Source of the DNA: Burkholderiales bacterium PBB1
GTDB taxonomy: Bacteria; Pseudomonadota; Gammaproteobacteria; Burkholderiales; Burkholderiaceae_C
Length of the DNA stretch: 64,000 nucleotides
Reading direction: 5' to 3'
NCBI GenBank assembly: GCA_002255905.1
Contig: NKIN01000003.1
Location: 409,925 to 473,924 of the forward strand
This document shows, one piece after another, positions 54,965 through 63,709 of the stretch. Position numbers and translations under genes: made by a program. How positions within the stretch are numbered: position 1 is the stretch's first letter; each line of letters starts with the position of its first letter. The notes under the pieces were generated by a model. The model saw only the letters and a list, made by a program, of their open reading frames with translations, was not told the origin of the DNA and made no database searches.

Positions 54965-56641
54965 TCAGAGCACCTCGCTGGCGAAGTCGGCCAGACGTGA
55001 ACGCTCGCCACGCGCCAGCGTCACATGGCCGCTGTGTGGCCAGCCCTTGAAGCGATCAACGGCGTAGGTGAGACCCGAGCTGCCTTCGGTCAGGTAGGGC
55101 GTGTCGATCTGAGCCAGGTTGCCCAGGCAAACGATCTTGGTGCCCGGGCCGGCGCGCGTGATCAGCGTCTTCATCTGCTTGGGCGTCAGGTTCTGAGCCT
55201 CGTCGATGATGACGAACTTGTTCAGGAAGGTGCGGCCACGCATGAAGTTCAGGCTCTTGATCTTGATCTTGCTGCGCACCAGGTCGTTGGTGGCGGCGCG
55301 GCCCCATTCGCCTGCGGCACCGTCGGTCTTGGACAGCACTTCGAGGTTGTCGTCGAGCGCGCCCATCCACGGGCCCATCTTTTCCTCCTCGGTGCCGGGC
55401 AAAAAGCCGATGTCTTCACCCACCGGCACCGTCACGCGGGTGACGATGATCTCGGTGTAGCGGCGGTCGTCCATCACCTGGGAAAGGCCGGCGGCCAAGG
55501 TCATCAGTGTCTTGCCGGTGCCTGCAGTGCCCGTCAGCGTGATGAAGTCGCAGTCCGGGTCCATCAACAGATTGAGCGCGAAGTTCTGCTCGCGGTTGCG
55601 TGCTGTCACGCCCCACACCGCGTTCTTGGCGTGGGTGTACTCGCGCAGCGTGCGCAGCACCGCCGTCTTGCCGGTGATTTCGGTCACCTTGGCGTGCAGC
55701 GGCGCAGCGCCCGGGGCTTCAAGGTAGACGAACTGGTTGATCAGCAGCGCCGGCACCAGCGGGCCGCTGATGCGGTAGTAGGTGAAACCGCCCTGGTTCC
55801 AGCTTTCCATGGTCTTGCCATGGCGGTCCCAGAAATCAGCCGGCAGCTGAAGCACGCCGGTGTACAGCAGGTCACCATCTTCCAGCGTCTTGTCGTTGAA
55901 GTAATCCTCTGCCGGCAGACCGAGCGCACGCGCCTTGATGCGCATGTTGATGTCTTTCGACACCAGCACCACTTCTCGACCAGGTTGCTGGTCACGCAGC
56001 GCCTGCACCACGCCGAGGATCTGGTTGTCCGCCTTGCCCTGGGGCAAGCCGGCCGGCAAGGTCACATTGACGAGGTGGGTCTGGAAGAACAGCTTGCCTG
56101 CAGCTTCACGGTGCCCGGTCTGCGCCAGCGGCAAGCCTTCGCCCAAGCCATCGGCCGAGCCCTGAGCCTTGCGCGAATTCATGTTCGCAGCCAGTGCATC
56201 GAGATCACGGCTGACCTGGCGCGCGTTGCGGGCCACCTCGGTCATGCCTTTCTTGTGATCGTCGAGCTCCTCGAGCGTGATCATCGGCAGATAGACGTCG
56301 TGCTCGTCGAAACGGAACAGGCTCATCGGGTCGTGCATCAGCACGTTGGTGTCCAGCACGAACAGCTTGGCCGGGCCCGTGCCGCGCGGCTTTGCGGGGC
56401 GTGGCTTGGGTTCCGGGCGCTTGCTGATGATGGGCGCCACGACAGCCGCAGAGACGGGTGGCGAAGTGCGCGCCGGCGTGAGCGCGGCAGGATCGTAGAG
56501 GTTCAGTTCCGCAGGCGCCGAAGCCTCGGTTTCGGCTCGGGTGCGCGAGGACCGCTTCGCCGGCTTGGCGGCAGCCTGGGACTCGAAATCAGCGACGGAC
56601 AACAAGGAGGCACGTTTGACAGGCGGCTTGGGCAGGGGCAT
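54965..56641 (-). CDS. PhoH-family ATPase with N-terminal PIN domain
   Basis: The 558-residue protein has a PIN ribonuclease domain (about 92-240; LFVLDTNVLMHDP, with further acidic residues in VLVSKDINMRIKARALG) and a C-terminal PhoH ATPase (about 345-555; Walker A GTAGTGKT near 371, FVIIDEAQNLTPKQMKTLITRAG). This is the PhoH2/YlaK type, combining RNA cleavage and unwinding. The first 90 residues are basic and low-complexity. The ATG at 56641 was taken over one further upstream. bcp lies upstream on the same strand behind a terminator. Confidence 0.93.
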   Translation of the reverse strand: MPLPKPPVKRASLLSVADFESQAAAKPAKRSSRTRAETEASAPAELNLYDPAALTPARTSPPVSAAVVAPIISKRPEPKPRPAKPRGTGPAKLFVLDTNVLMHDPMSLFRFDEHDVYLPMITLEELDDHKKGMTEVARNARQVSRDLDALAANMNSRKAQGSADGLGEGLPLAQTGHREAAGKLFFQTHLVNVTLPAGLPQGKADNQILGVVQALRDQQPGREVVLVSKDINMRIKARALGLPAEDYFNDKTLEDGDLLYTGVLQLPADFWDRHGKTMESWNQGGFTYYRISGPLVPALLINQFVYLEAPGAAPLHAKVTEITGKTAVLRTLREYTHAKNAVWGVTARNREQNFALNLLMDPDCDFITLTGTAGTGKTLMTLAAGLSQVMDDRRYTEIIVTRVTVPVGEDIGFLPGTEEEKMGPWMGALDDNLEVLSKTDGAAGEWGRAATNDLVRSKIKIKSLNFMRGRTFLNKFVIIDEAQNLTPKQMKTLITRAGPGTKIVCLGNLAQIDTPYLTEGSSGLTYAVDRFKGWPHSGHVTLARGERSRLADFASEVL

Positions 56642-56686
56642 GGGGCGGCAACGTGTGGAGTGAATTGACAGCGTATCGGAAAACAA

Positions 56687-56716
56687 AAAAGCCGCACAGG
56701 ATGGTGTGCGGCTTTT
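56687..56716 (-). terminator. Intrinsic terminator after bcp
   Basis: Minus strand: GCCGCAC, loop, GTGCGGC followed by TTTTTTGTTTT. The stem lies 22 bp after the bcp stop. The A-tract on the other side makes it work best in the minus direction. Confidence 0.88.
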
Positions 56717-56734
56717 GTCGAAGCGAGGGGCAGA

Positions 56735-57211
56735 TCAGACTTGCTCTCTCAGCGCCTGGGCGGCGGCCAGCACCTCCTCGACGTGGCCAGCAACTTTCAA
56801 GCCGCGCCATTCGCCCCGCAGTACGCCCGCACCATCGATCAGGAACGTGCTGCGCTCGATGCCCTTGACCTTCTTGCCATACATGATCTTGTTCTTGACC
56901 ACGCCAAACATGTGGCACAGCTTTTCTTCCGTGTCGGCGATCAGGTCGAATGGCAGTTCCAGGTTTTGCTTGAACTTCTCGTGCGAGGCCATGTTGTCGC
57001 GCGAAACGCCGAACACCACTGCGTCGGCGGCCACGAATTCCTTGTGGAAGTCACGGAACTGCATCGCCTCGGTGGTGCACCCGGGTGTGTTGTCTTTCGG
57101 ATAGAAGTACAACACCACTGTCCGCCCGGCGTAGGCCTGCGGCGTGAACTTCACTCCGCTGGTGGCGAGCGCTTCAAAGTCCGGAAGGGGTTTGTTGAGG
57201 GCTGGCGTCAT
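56735..57211 (-). CDS. bcp: Thioredoxin-dependent peroxiredoxin (BCP/PrxQ)
   Basis: The 158-residue peroxiredoxin reduces hydroperoxides. The peroxidatic cysteine is C45 in PKDNTPGCTTEA. The resolving cysteine usual at position 50 is replaced by methionine (AMQF); only C99 (LCHMFGV) remains, so a 1-Cys or other-resolver mechanism is likely. FYPKDNTPGCT and FLIDGAGVLRGEW fit the family. The ATG at 57211 begins the conserved region. It has its own -10 box and terminator. Confidence 0.94.
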   Translation of the reverse strand: MTPALNKPLPDFEALATSGVKFTPQAYAGRTVVLYFYPKDNTPGCTTEAMQFRDFHKEFVAADAVVFGVSRDNMASHEKFKQNLELPFDLIADTEEKLCHMFGVVKNKIMYGKKVKGIERSTFLIDGAGVLRGEWRGLKVAGHVEEVLAAAQALREQV

Positions 57212-57254
57212 GGGAAGGATGGGGGTGTTGCGGCGTCGCGGCGCGTAGCCCTCA

Positions 57255-57260
57255 ATTATA
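57255..57260 (-). promoter_or_regulatory. -10 box for bcp
   Basis: A perfect TATAAT on the minus strand, about 44 bp upstream of the bcp ATG. A matching -35 is not evident in the G/C-rich sequence beyond it. Confidence 0.5.
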
Positions 57261-57306
57261 GGGGGGGGCGCTCGCGCACCGGATGCGCGCGATGGTGGGC
57301 AGTGCT

Positions 57307-57681
57307 TCAGTGCTCGAACAGCAATGCCGCCAGCACAGCGCGGCCCTCGGACAGCAGCACGTTGTAGGTGCGGCACGCGGCAGCCGTGTCCATGGTCTCC
57401 ACGCCGATGCGACGGTCGATCAATGGGCGCAGCACGCTGGCAGCAGGGAAGCGCAGGCGCGCCCCGCTGCCGAAGATCACCAGTTCCGGTGCGTGCTCGG
57501 CCAGTGCCCCGAAATGCTCGGCCTGCAGGTCGTCGAAACGGGACACCGGCCATGCCGCGACCCGGCCTGTCCACGGCACCACCACGCTGTGTATGTGCTG
57601 CACGCCATTGACCAGCACGCCATCGGGCCCATGGCGTGCAATGGCATTGGTTCCTTCGATCCGTTCGGCGTGCAGTTTCAA
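57307..57681 (-). CDS. Mth938-like (DUF498) domain protein
   Basis: The 124-residue protein is a whole Mth938-like domain: MKLHAERIEG, VLVNGVQHIHSVVV, LVIFGSGARLRFP, and GVETMDTAAACRTYNVLLSEGR. The mitochondrial relative NDUFAF3 helps complex I assembly; the bacterial role is unknown. It is divergent from alaA, an order seen in Burkholderiales. Confidence 0.88.
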   Translation of the reverse strand: MKLHAERIEGTNAIARHGPDGVLVNGVQHIHSVVVPWTGRVAAWPVSRFDDLQAEHFGALAEHAPELVIFGSGARLRFPAASVLRPLIDRRIGVETMDTAAACRTYNVLLSEGRAVLAALLFEH

Positions 57682-57702
57682 GGCGACCTCGGGTGATCAC
57701 TG

Positions 57703-57720
57703 AGCCTAAAATTGTAGGCT
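57703..57720. promoter_or_regulatory. Overlapping divergent -10 boxes inside an inverted repeat
   Basis: AGCCTA (57703-57708) and TAGGCT (57715-57720) flank six bases. Within it, TAAAAT (57707-57712, plus strand, toward alaA) and TACAAT (57711-57716 complement, toward the Mth938-like gene) overlap. A single factor could control both directions. Confidence 0.45.
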
Positions 57721-57754
57721 TCGCGCCCTGTCGGCGTGGTGCTGGAGCCCCGCT

Positions 57755-58981
57755 TTGAAAGCTGTTGCCAAGTCGAGCAAGCTCGCCAATGTCTGCTACG
57801 ACATCCGTGGTCCGGTGCTCGACAAGGCCCGGCAGATGGAGGAGGACGGGCAGAAGATCATCAAGTTGAACATCGGCAACCTGGCGGTGTTCGGGCTGGA
57901 GCCGCCTGACGAGATCGTGCAGGACATGATCCGCAACCTGCCCAACAGCGCCGGTTACACCGACAGCAAGGGCCTGTTTGCGCCCCGCAAGGCGGTGGTG
58001 CATTACTCGCAGGAAAAGCGCATCCAGGGTGTGATGGTCGACGACGTCTACCTGGGCAACGGCGCCTCCGAACTCATCACGATGAGCATGAACGGCCTGC
58101 TCAACACGGGCGACGAGGTGCTGGTGCCAGCACCCGATTACCCGCTGTGGACCGCCTCCGTCGCGCTGTCCGGGGGCACGCCGGTGCACTACCTCTGCGA
58201 CGAGCAATCCGGCTGGTATCCCGACATCGCCGACATCCGCCGCAAGATCACGCCGAACACCAAGGCGATCGTCGTCATCAACCCGAACAATCCGACGGGC
58301 GCGTTGTATCCGGAGAGTGTGCTGCGCGAAATCGTCGAGGTGGCGCGCCAGCACCAGCTGATCGTCTTTGCCGACGAGATCTACGACAAGACCCTGTACG
58401 ACGGCGAGACGCACACCAGCATCGCCTCGCTGGCCGACGACGTGCTGTTCGTCACCTACAACGGCCTGTCCAAGAACTACCGCTCGTGTGGCTACCGCGC
58501 TGGCTGGATGGTGGTCTCGGGCGCGAAAGCCCATGCACGCGACTACATCGAGGGGCTGAACATGCTGGCCTCGATGCGGTTGTGCTCGAACACACCGGGC
58601 CAACTGGCCATCCAGACCGCGCTCGGCGGCTACCAGAGCATCAAGGACCTGGTCGCACCGGGCGGGCGTTTGTGCCGTCAGCGCGATCTGGCCTACGAAC
58701 TGCTGAGCCAGATCCCGGGCGTGAGCGTCGTCAAGCCCAAGGCCGCGCTGTACATGTTCCCGAAGCTCGACCCGAAGATCTACCCGATCCAGGACGATCA
58801 GCAGTTTGCCTACGACCTGCTGGCCACCGAAAAGGTGCTGATCGTGCAGGGTACCGGTTTCAACTGGCCGAATCCGGATCACTTCCGGCTGGTGTTCCTG
58901 CCCAACAGCGACGACCTGACCGAGGCCATCGGGCGCATCGCCCGCTTCCTCGATCAGTACCGCAAGCGCTACGCGCTGTGA
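57755..58981 (+). CDS. alaA: Alanine (glutamate-pyruvate) aminotransferase AlaA
   Basis: The 408-residue PLP enzyme resembles E. coli AlaA (YfbQ): SSKLANVCYDIRGPVL (about 6-21), IGNGASEL-like residues (YLGNGASELI), PAPDYPLWTASVALSGG, INPNNPTGALYP, and FADEIYDKTLYDGE with the Schiff-base lysine in YNGLSKNYRSCGYRAGW. It interconverts pyruvate and alanine with glutamate. The start is a TTG at 57755 with GGAG seven bases upstream. hom follows after 70 bp. Confidence 0.93.
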   Translation: MKAVAKSSKLANVCYDIRGPVLDKARQMEEDGQKIIKLNIGNLAVFGLEPPDEIVQDMIRNLPNSAGYTDSKGLFAPRKAVVHYSQEKRIQGVMVDDVYLGNGASELITMSMNGLLNTGDEVLVPAPDYPLWTASVALSGGTPVHYLCDEQSGWYPDIADIRRKITPNTKAIVVINPNNPTGALYPESVLREIVEVARQHQLIVFADEIYDKTLYDGETHTSIASLADDVLFVTYNGLSKNYRSCGYRAGWMVVSGAKAHARDYIEGLNMLASMRLCSNTPGQLAIQTALGGYQSIKDLVAPGGRLCRQRDLAYELLSQIPGVSVVKPKAALYMFPKLDPKIYPIQDDQQFAYDLLATEKVLIVQGTGFNWPNPDHFRLVFLPNSDDLTEAIGRIARFLDQYRKRYAL

Positions 58982-58987
58982 TGGCCG

Positions 58988-59013
58988 GTCAGCGGCCGTC
59001 CCTGACGTTTTTT
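58988..59013 (+). terminator. Weak terminator-like hairpin after alaA
   Basis: GTCAG, 9-nt loop, CTGAC then GTTTTTT: a short stem with a real T-tract between alaA and hom. It could attenuate rather than stop transcription into hom. Confidence 0.4.
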
Positions 59014-59051
59014 CTTTCCACGACGAGCACTGGCCCGAACGGGCATTCAAG

Positions 59052-60377
59052 ATGACACCGATACGAGTTGGCCTTATGGGCATCGGCACCGTGGGCAGCG
59101 GCACCTTCCATGTGTTGCGCCGCAACCAAACGGAGATCACCCGCCGCGCGGGACGCGGGATCGAGATCACGATGGTGGCCGACCTCGACACCGCGCGGGC
59201 GAAGGCGGTGGTCGGCGACAGCGTGCGCGTGGTGGCCGATGCGCGCGAGGTGATTGCGAGCCCTGACATCGACATCGTGGTCGAGCTGATCGGCGGCTAC
59301 GGCATCGCCCGCACGCTGGTGCTCGAAGCCATTGCGGCCGGCAAGCATGTGGTCACCGCCAACAAGGCGCTGCTGGCCGTGCACGGCACCGAGATCTTCG
59401 CCGCGGCGCGTGACAAGGGCGTGGTCGTCGCGTTCGAAGCGGCGGTGGCCGGTGGCATTCCGATCATCAAGGCGCTGCGCGAAGGGCTGACCGCCAACCG
59501 CATCCAGTGGATCGCCGGGATCATCAACGGCACCACCAATTTCATCCTGTCTGAGATGCGCGCCAAGGGCCTGGACTTCGGCGTGGTGCTGAAGCAGGCA
59601 CAGGCACTCGGCTATGCCGAAGCCGACCCGACCTTCGACATCGAAGGCGTCGATGCGGCCCACAAGCTGACGCTGATGAGCGCAATCGCCTTCGGCATCC
59701 CGGTCCAGTTCGACAAGGCCCATGTCGAGGGCATCACGACACTGGCCGCCGCCGACATCGCCTATGCCGAGCACCTGGGCTACCGCATCAAGCTGCTGGG
59801 CATCACCAAGCAAACCGACGCCGGCATCGAACTGCGCGTGCACCCGACGCTGGTGCCCGCCAAGCGCTTGATCGCGAACGTCGAGGGCGCAATGAATGCG
59901 GTGATGGTGCAAGGCGATGCGGTGGGCAGCACCCTGTACTACGGCAAGGGCGCCGGCTCGGAGCCGACCGCCTCGGCGGTGATCGCCGACCTGGTCGACA
60001 TCACCCGATTGCACACCGCCGACCCGCACCACCGCGTGCCGCACCTGGCGTTCCAACACGATGCGCTGAGCGCCACGCCGATCCTGGCGATGGACGCGAC
60101 CGTCACCGCCTACTACCTGCGCCTCCAGGTCACCGACGAAGCCGGCGTGCTGGCGCGCATCGCCGGCATCCTGGCCGAGAACCGCATCTCGATCGACGCG
60201 CTGCTGCAGCGGCCGAACGATGGTGGCGCGGTGGACAACAGCCAAGCCCGCACCGACGTGATCATCCTGACGCACGACACCGTCGAAGGCGAGATGAACC
60301 GCGCGATCGCGCAGATGCAGGCGCTGCCCACCGTGCTGGCGCCCATCGTGCGCATCCGCAAGGAAGAGTTGTCCTGA
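59052..60377 (+). CDS. hom: Homoserine dehydrogenase
   Basis: Hom reduces aspartate semialdehyde to homoserine. The 441-residue protein has NAD(P)-binding LMGIGTVGSGTFHVLRR (about 9-25), VVTANKALLA, the catalytic KTLREGLTAN-like region (IKALREGLTANRIQWIAGIINGTTNF-type), and a C-terminal ACT domain (about 350-430; VTDEAGVLARIAGILAENRISIDALLQ) for threonine feedback. It lies between alaA and a small membrane gene, leading into thrC. Confidence 0.96.
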   Translation: MTPIRVGLMGIGTVGSGTFHVLRRNQTEITRRAGRGIEITMVADLDTARAKAVVGDSVRVVADAREVIASPDIDIVVELIGGYGIARTLVLEAIAAGKHVVTANKALLAVHGTEIFAAARDKGVVVAFEAAVAGGIPIIKALREGLTANRIQWIAGIINGTTNFILSEMRAKGLDFGVVLKQAQALGYAEADPTFDIEGVDAAHKLTLMSAIAFGIPVQFDKAHVEGITTLAAADIAYAEHLGYRIKLLGITKQTDAGIELRVHPTLVPAKRLIANVEGAMNAVMVQGDAVGSTLYYGKGAGSEPTASAVIADLVDITRLHTADPHHRVPHLAFQHDALSATPILAMDATVTAYYLRLQVTDEAGVLARIAGILAENRISIDALLQRPNDGGAVDNSQARTDVIILTHDTVEGEMNRAIAQMQALPTVLAPIVRIRKEELS

Positions 60378-60692
60378 GTGCCGACGCTGGTCATCGCGCT
60401 GACGCTGGTGTCACTGGTCCGCCTGGGCCATCTCGGCTACAAGCCGTGGGAGCTGGCGCTACTGCTCGCGCTGATCGCTGGCGTGGTGCTGTGGGGCTCG
60501 TTGACGCTGTCGCAGTGGCTGCTCAACATCGGGTTGACCTACGCCGCCGTCACCACCTGGCTGTGGGGCCTGCAAGCCACCGACCACATCGGCGGTCAGG
60601 CGCTGCACTGGCTGCTGCTGATCAGCGGCTTCGTGCTGCTGGTCGGCTCGCGGCTCTACTTGGACATGATCGTTTACGGCATCGACTTCTAG
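60378..60692 (+). CDS. Small membrane protein in the hom-thrC operon
   Basis: The 104-residue protein starts at a GTG touching the hom stop codon and has three to four hydrophobic segments (about 3-15, 24-41, 44-68 and 76-95). No family is recognised. Its position between hom and thrC with no extra spacing suggests a genuine member of the operon. A role in amino-acid export or regulation would be a guess. Confidence 0.6.
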   Translation: MPTLVIALTLVSLVRLGHLGYKPWELALLLALIAGVVLWGSLTLSQWLLNIGLTYAAVTTWLWGLQATDHIGGQALHWLLLISGFVLLVGSRLYLDMIVYGIDF

Positions 60693-60723
60693 TGCGCCTG
60701 CACCGACCGATGCGGAGCCTCTG

Positions 60724-62154
60724 ATGAACTACCTCAGCACCCGCGGCGACCGCACCCCGCGCGGCTTTTCCGACATCCTGCTCGAAGGCTTGGCGCCCGA
60801 TGGTGGCCTGTACCTGCCCGAGTCGTACCCGCAGGTCGATGGCGCCACGCTCACGCGTTGGCGTGGCCTGAGCTATGCCGACCTCGCGTTCGAGATCCTG
60901 TCGTTGTACATCACCGACATCCCGGCCGACGACCTGCGCGCGCTGGTGCGCAAGACCTACACGCCAGTTGTCTTCGGCACGCACGAGATCACACCGCTGA
61001 AGCCGCTGGACCGCGCCTCCAATGACCAGGGCAGCACCGATGTGGTCCTGCAGGCACTGTCCAACGGCCCGACGCTCGCCTTCAAGGACATGGCGATGCA
61101 GTTGCTCGGCAACCTGTTCGAGTACGAACTCGCGCGCCGTGGTGCATCGCTGAACATCCTCGGCGCCACCTCGGGCGACACCGGCAGCGCGGCCGAGTAC
61201 GCGATGCGCGGCAAGCGGGGGATCACCGTATTCATGCTCAGCCCGAACGGCCGGATGAGCCCGTTCCAGCAGGCGCAGATGTTCAGCCTGCAGGACGCCA
61301 ACATCCACAACATCGCCATCGATGGCGTGTTCGACGACTGCCAGGACATCGTCAAGGCGGTGTCGAACGACCTGGAATTCAAGCGCCAATACCGCATCGG
61401 CACCGTCAACTCGATCAACTGGGCGCGGCTGCTGGCGCAGATCGTCTACTACTTCGCCGGGTACTTTCAAGCCACGCGATCGAATGATCAGCAGGTCAGC
61501 TTCGCGGTGCCATCGGGCAACTTCGGCAACATCTGCGCCGGCCACGTCGCGCGGATGATGGGCCTGCCGATCCGGCGCCTGGTGCTGGCCACCAACGAGA
61601 ACAACGTGCTCGACGAGTTCTTCCGCACCGGCACCTACCGCGTGCGCGGCAGCGCCGAGACGCATGAGACCTCGAGCCCGTCGATGGACATCTCGAAGGC
61701 CAGCAACTTCGAGCGTTTCGTGTTCGACCTGCTGGGCCGCGATGCGGCGCGCACGAAGCAGCTGTTCAAGACCGAAGTCGAGCAGCACGGCTCGTTCACC
61801 GTCAGTGCCGACGAGTTTGCCCACATCGCCAGCTTCGGCTTCGTCTCGGGCACCAGCACCCACGCGGATCGCCTCGCCACGATCCGCGATACGTACCAGC
61901 GCTTCGGCGTGGTCATCGACACCCACACCGCCGATGGCCTGAAGGTGGCGCGTGAGCACCTCGATCCCGGCGTGCCGATGCTGGTGCTGGAGACCGCCTT
62001 GCCCGCCAAGTTCGCCGAGACCATCGTCGAAGCCATCGGTGTGCAGCCCGACCGGCCCGCCGCGATGCGTGGCATCGAAGACCTGCCCAAGCGCTTCGTC
62101 GTGATGCCGGTAGACACGCAGGCGGTGAAGGCCTACCTCAGCGCCCACGTCTGA
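60724..62154 (+). CDS. thrC: Threonine synthase
   Basis: ThrC converts O-phosphohomoserine to threonine. The 476-residue PLP enzyme has MNYLSTRGDRTPRGFSDILLEGLAPDGGLY (about 1-30), the PLP lysine K121 in LAFKDMAMQLLG, GATSGDTGSAAEYAM, and PSGNFGNICAGHVARMMGLP. It is of the longer type-1 family found in proteobacteria. moeA follows after 6 bp, so threonine and Moco genes share the transcript. Confidence 0.97.
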   Translation: MNYLSTRGDRTPRGFSDILLEGLAPDGGLYLPESYPQVDGATLTRWRGLSYADLAFEILSLYITDIPADDLRALVRKTYTPVVFGTHEITPLKPLDRASNDQGSTDVVLQALSNGPTLAFKDMAMQLLGNLFEYELARRGASLNILGATSGDTGSAAEYAMRGKRGITVFMLSPNGRMSPFQQAQMFSLQDANIHNIAIDGVFDDCQDIVKAVSNDLEFKRQYRIGTVNSINWARLLAQIVYYFAGYFQATRSNDQQVSFAVPSGNFGNICAGHVARMMGLPIRRLVLATNENNVLDEFFRTGTYRVRGSAETHETSSPSMDISKASNFERFVFDLLGRDAARTKQLFKTEVEQHGSFTVSADEFAHIASFGFVSGTSTHADRLATIRDTYQRFGVVIDTHTADGLKVAREHLDPGVPMLVLETALPAKFAETIVEAIGVQPDRPAAMRGIEDLPKRFVVMPVDTQAVKAYLSAHV

Positions 62155-62160
62155 CGGACC

Positions 62161-63456
62161 ATGAGTCAACCGTCCCCCACGCCGACACCAGCGCGCCCGC
62201 CGCTGATGAGCCTGGACGATGCACTGGCCAGGTTGACGCAGGCGGTTCGGCCCTTCGACGTCGCACAGGCGCTGCAGCTCTCGACCTTCGACGCCCTCGG
62301 GCGCGTGCTGGCGGCCGATGTCCGATCCCTGGTCGATGTGCCGCCGGCCGACAACTCGGCGATGGACGGCTACGCGATGCGCTGCGCCGACGTGCCCGCG
62401 GCCGGCACCACGTTGCCCGTCAGCCAGCGCGTTCCGGCCGGCGTGGTCGGCGACCCGCTCGTGCCCGGCACCGCTGCGCGCATCTTCACCGGGGCTCAGG
62501 TGCCGCTGGGCGCCGACGCGGTGGTGATGCAGGAGCAATGCACCGCGGTCAGTGACGCCACCGCGGGGGGCTCGGTGCGCGTCGATACGGTGCCGCGCCC
62601 TGGGCTCGCGATCCGCCGCCGCGGTGAAGACGTGTGCGCCGGTTCGGTCGTGCTGCCGGCCGGCACGCGGCTCACGCCGCAGGCGCTCGGCCTGGCGGCC
62701 TCGGCTGGTGCGGCCACCCTCACCGTCGCTCGCCGGCCGCGCGTGGCGCTGTTTTCCACCGGTGACGAGCTGGTGATGCCCGGCGAGGTGGCACCCGGGC
62801 AGATGAAGCCCGGCGCCATCTACAACTCGAACCGGTACACCCTGCGCGCGCTGATCCAGGCGCTCGGCTGCGAATGCACCGACCTCGGCATCGTGCCCGA
62901 CCGGCTCGACGCCACCCGCGAGGCGCTGCGCCGCGCTGCACAACAGCACGACCTGATCGTCACCAGTGGCGGCGTGTCGGTCGGCGAGGAAGACCACGTC
63001 AAGCCCGCCGTCGAGGCCGAAGGCCGGCTCGACCTGTGGCAGATGTCGATGAAGCCGGGCAAGCCGCTCGCGTTCGGTGTAGTGCGGCGCAGTGCGGATT
63101 CGGCCGAGCAGGCTCAGGCGTACTTCATCGGCCTGCCCGGCAACCCGGTGTCGAGCTTCGTCACCTTCTTTCTGGTCGTGCGGCCGGTGTTGCTGCATCT
63201 TCAGGGCGCGATCGACTGGCAGGTGCGCCCCACGCCGATGCGCGCCGATTTCGACTGGCCGCGCGCCGACAAGCGCCGCGAGTTCCTGCGCGTGCGCCGC
63301 AATGCCACCGGCGGCCTCGACCTGTACCCGAACCAGGGCTCCGGTGTGCTGACCTCGGCGGTGTGGGGCGATGGCGTCGTCGACAACCCCGCAGGCCAGA
63401 TCATCCGAGCGGGCGACACGGTCCACTACCTGCCGTTTGCGGAGCTGCTGTCGTGA
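62161..63456 (+). CDS. moeA: Molybdopterin molybdotransferase
   Basis: MoeA inserts molybdate into adenylylated molybdopterin made by Mog. The 431-residue protein has VPPADNSAMDGYAMRC (about 60-75), IFTGAQVPLGADAVVMQE, FSTGDELVMPG, and the MoCF domain VTSGGVSVGEEDHVKPAVE, FIGLPGNPVSSFVTF. The stop overlaps the moaD start (GTGA). Confidence 0.96.
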   Translation: MSQPSPTPTPARPPLMSLDDALARLTQAVRPFDVAQALQLSTFDALGRVLAADVRSLVDVPPADNSAMDGYAMRCADVPAAGTTLPVSQRVPAGVVGDPLVPGTAARIFTGAQVPLGADAVVMQEQCTAVSDATAGGSVRVDTVPRPGLAIRRRGEDVCAGSVVLPAGTRLTPQALGLAASAGAATLTVARRPRVALFSTGDELVMPGEVAPGQMKPGAIYNSNRYTLRALIQALGCECTDLGIVPDRLDATREALRRAAQQHDLIVTSGGVSVGEEDHVKPAVEAEGRLDLWQMSMKPGKPLAFGVVRRSADSAEQAQAYFIGLPGNPVSSFVTFFLVVRPVLLHLQGAIDWQVRPTPMRADFDWPRADKRREFLRVRRNATGGLDLYPNQGSGVLTSAVWGDGVVDNPAGQIIRAGDTVHYLPFAELLS

Positions 63457-63704
63457 AGATCCAGGTGCGCTATTTCGCATCGATCCGCGAAGCGCTGGGG
63501 GCAGGGGAGACGATCGAGGTGCGTGCCGGCGCGACGGTCGGCGAGGTGCGCGATCAGCTGATCGCCTCGAGCCCAGCGCACACCAGCGCACTGACGCGCA
63601 GTAAGGCGCTGCGGTGTGCGCTGAACCAGGCGCTGTGTGACGAGTCGACGGGGGTCACCGACGGAGCTGAAATGGCGTTTTTCCCGCCGGTCACGGGGGG
63701 CTGA
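63453..63704 (+). CDS. moaD: Molybdopterin synthase small subunit
   Basis: The 83-residue ubiquitin-like protein ends in a GG dipeptide (PPVTGG), the site of thiocarboxylation that donates sulfur to precursor Z. The GTG at 63453 overlaps the moeA stop. It has VKIQVRYFASIREALG and AEMAFFPPVTGG. moaE follows after 5 bp. Confidence 0.95.
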   Translation: MKIQVRYFASIREALGAGETIEVRAGATVGEVRDQLIASSPAHTSALTRSKALRCALNQALCDESTGVTDGAEMAFFPPVTGG

Positions 63705-63709
63705 TCGCG

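Noticed and set aside
60622-63591. A 989-codon open frame opposite thrC and moeA
   Set aside because: It spans two well-supported genes on the other strand and shows no protein features.
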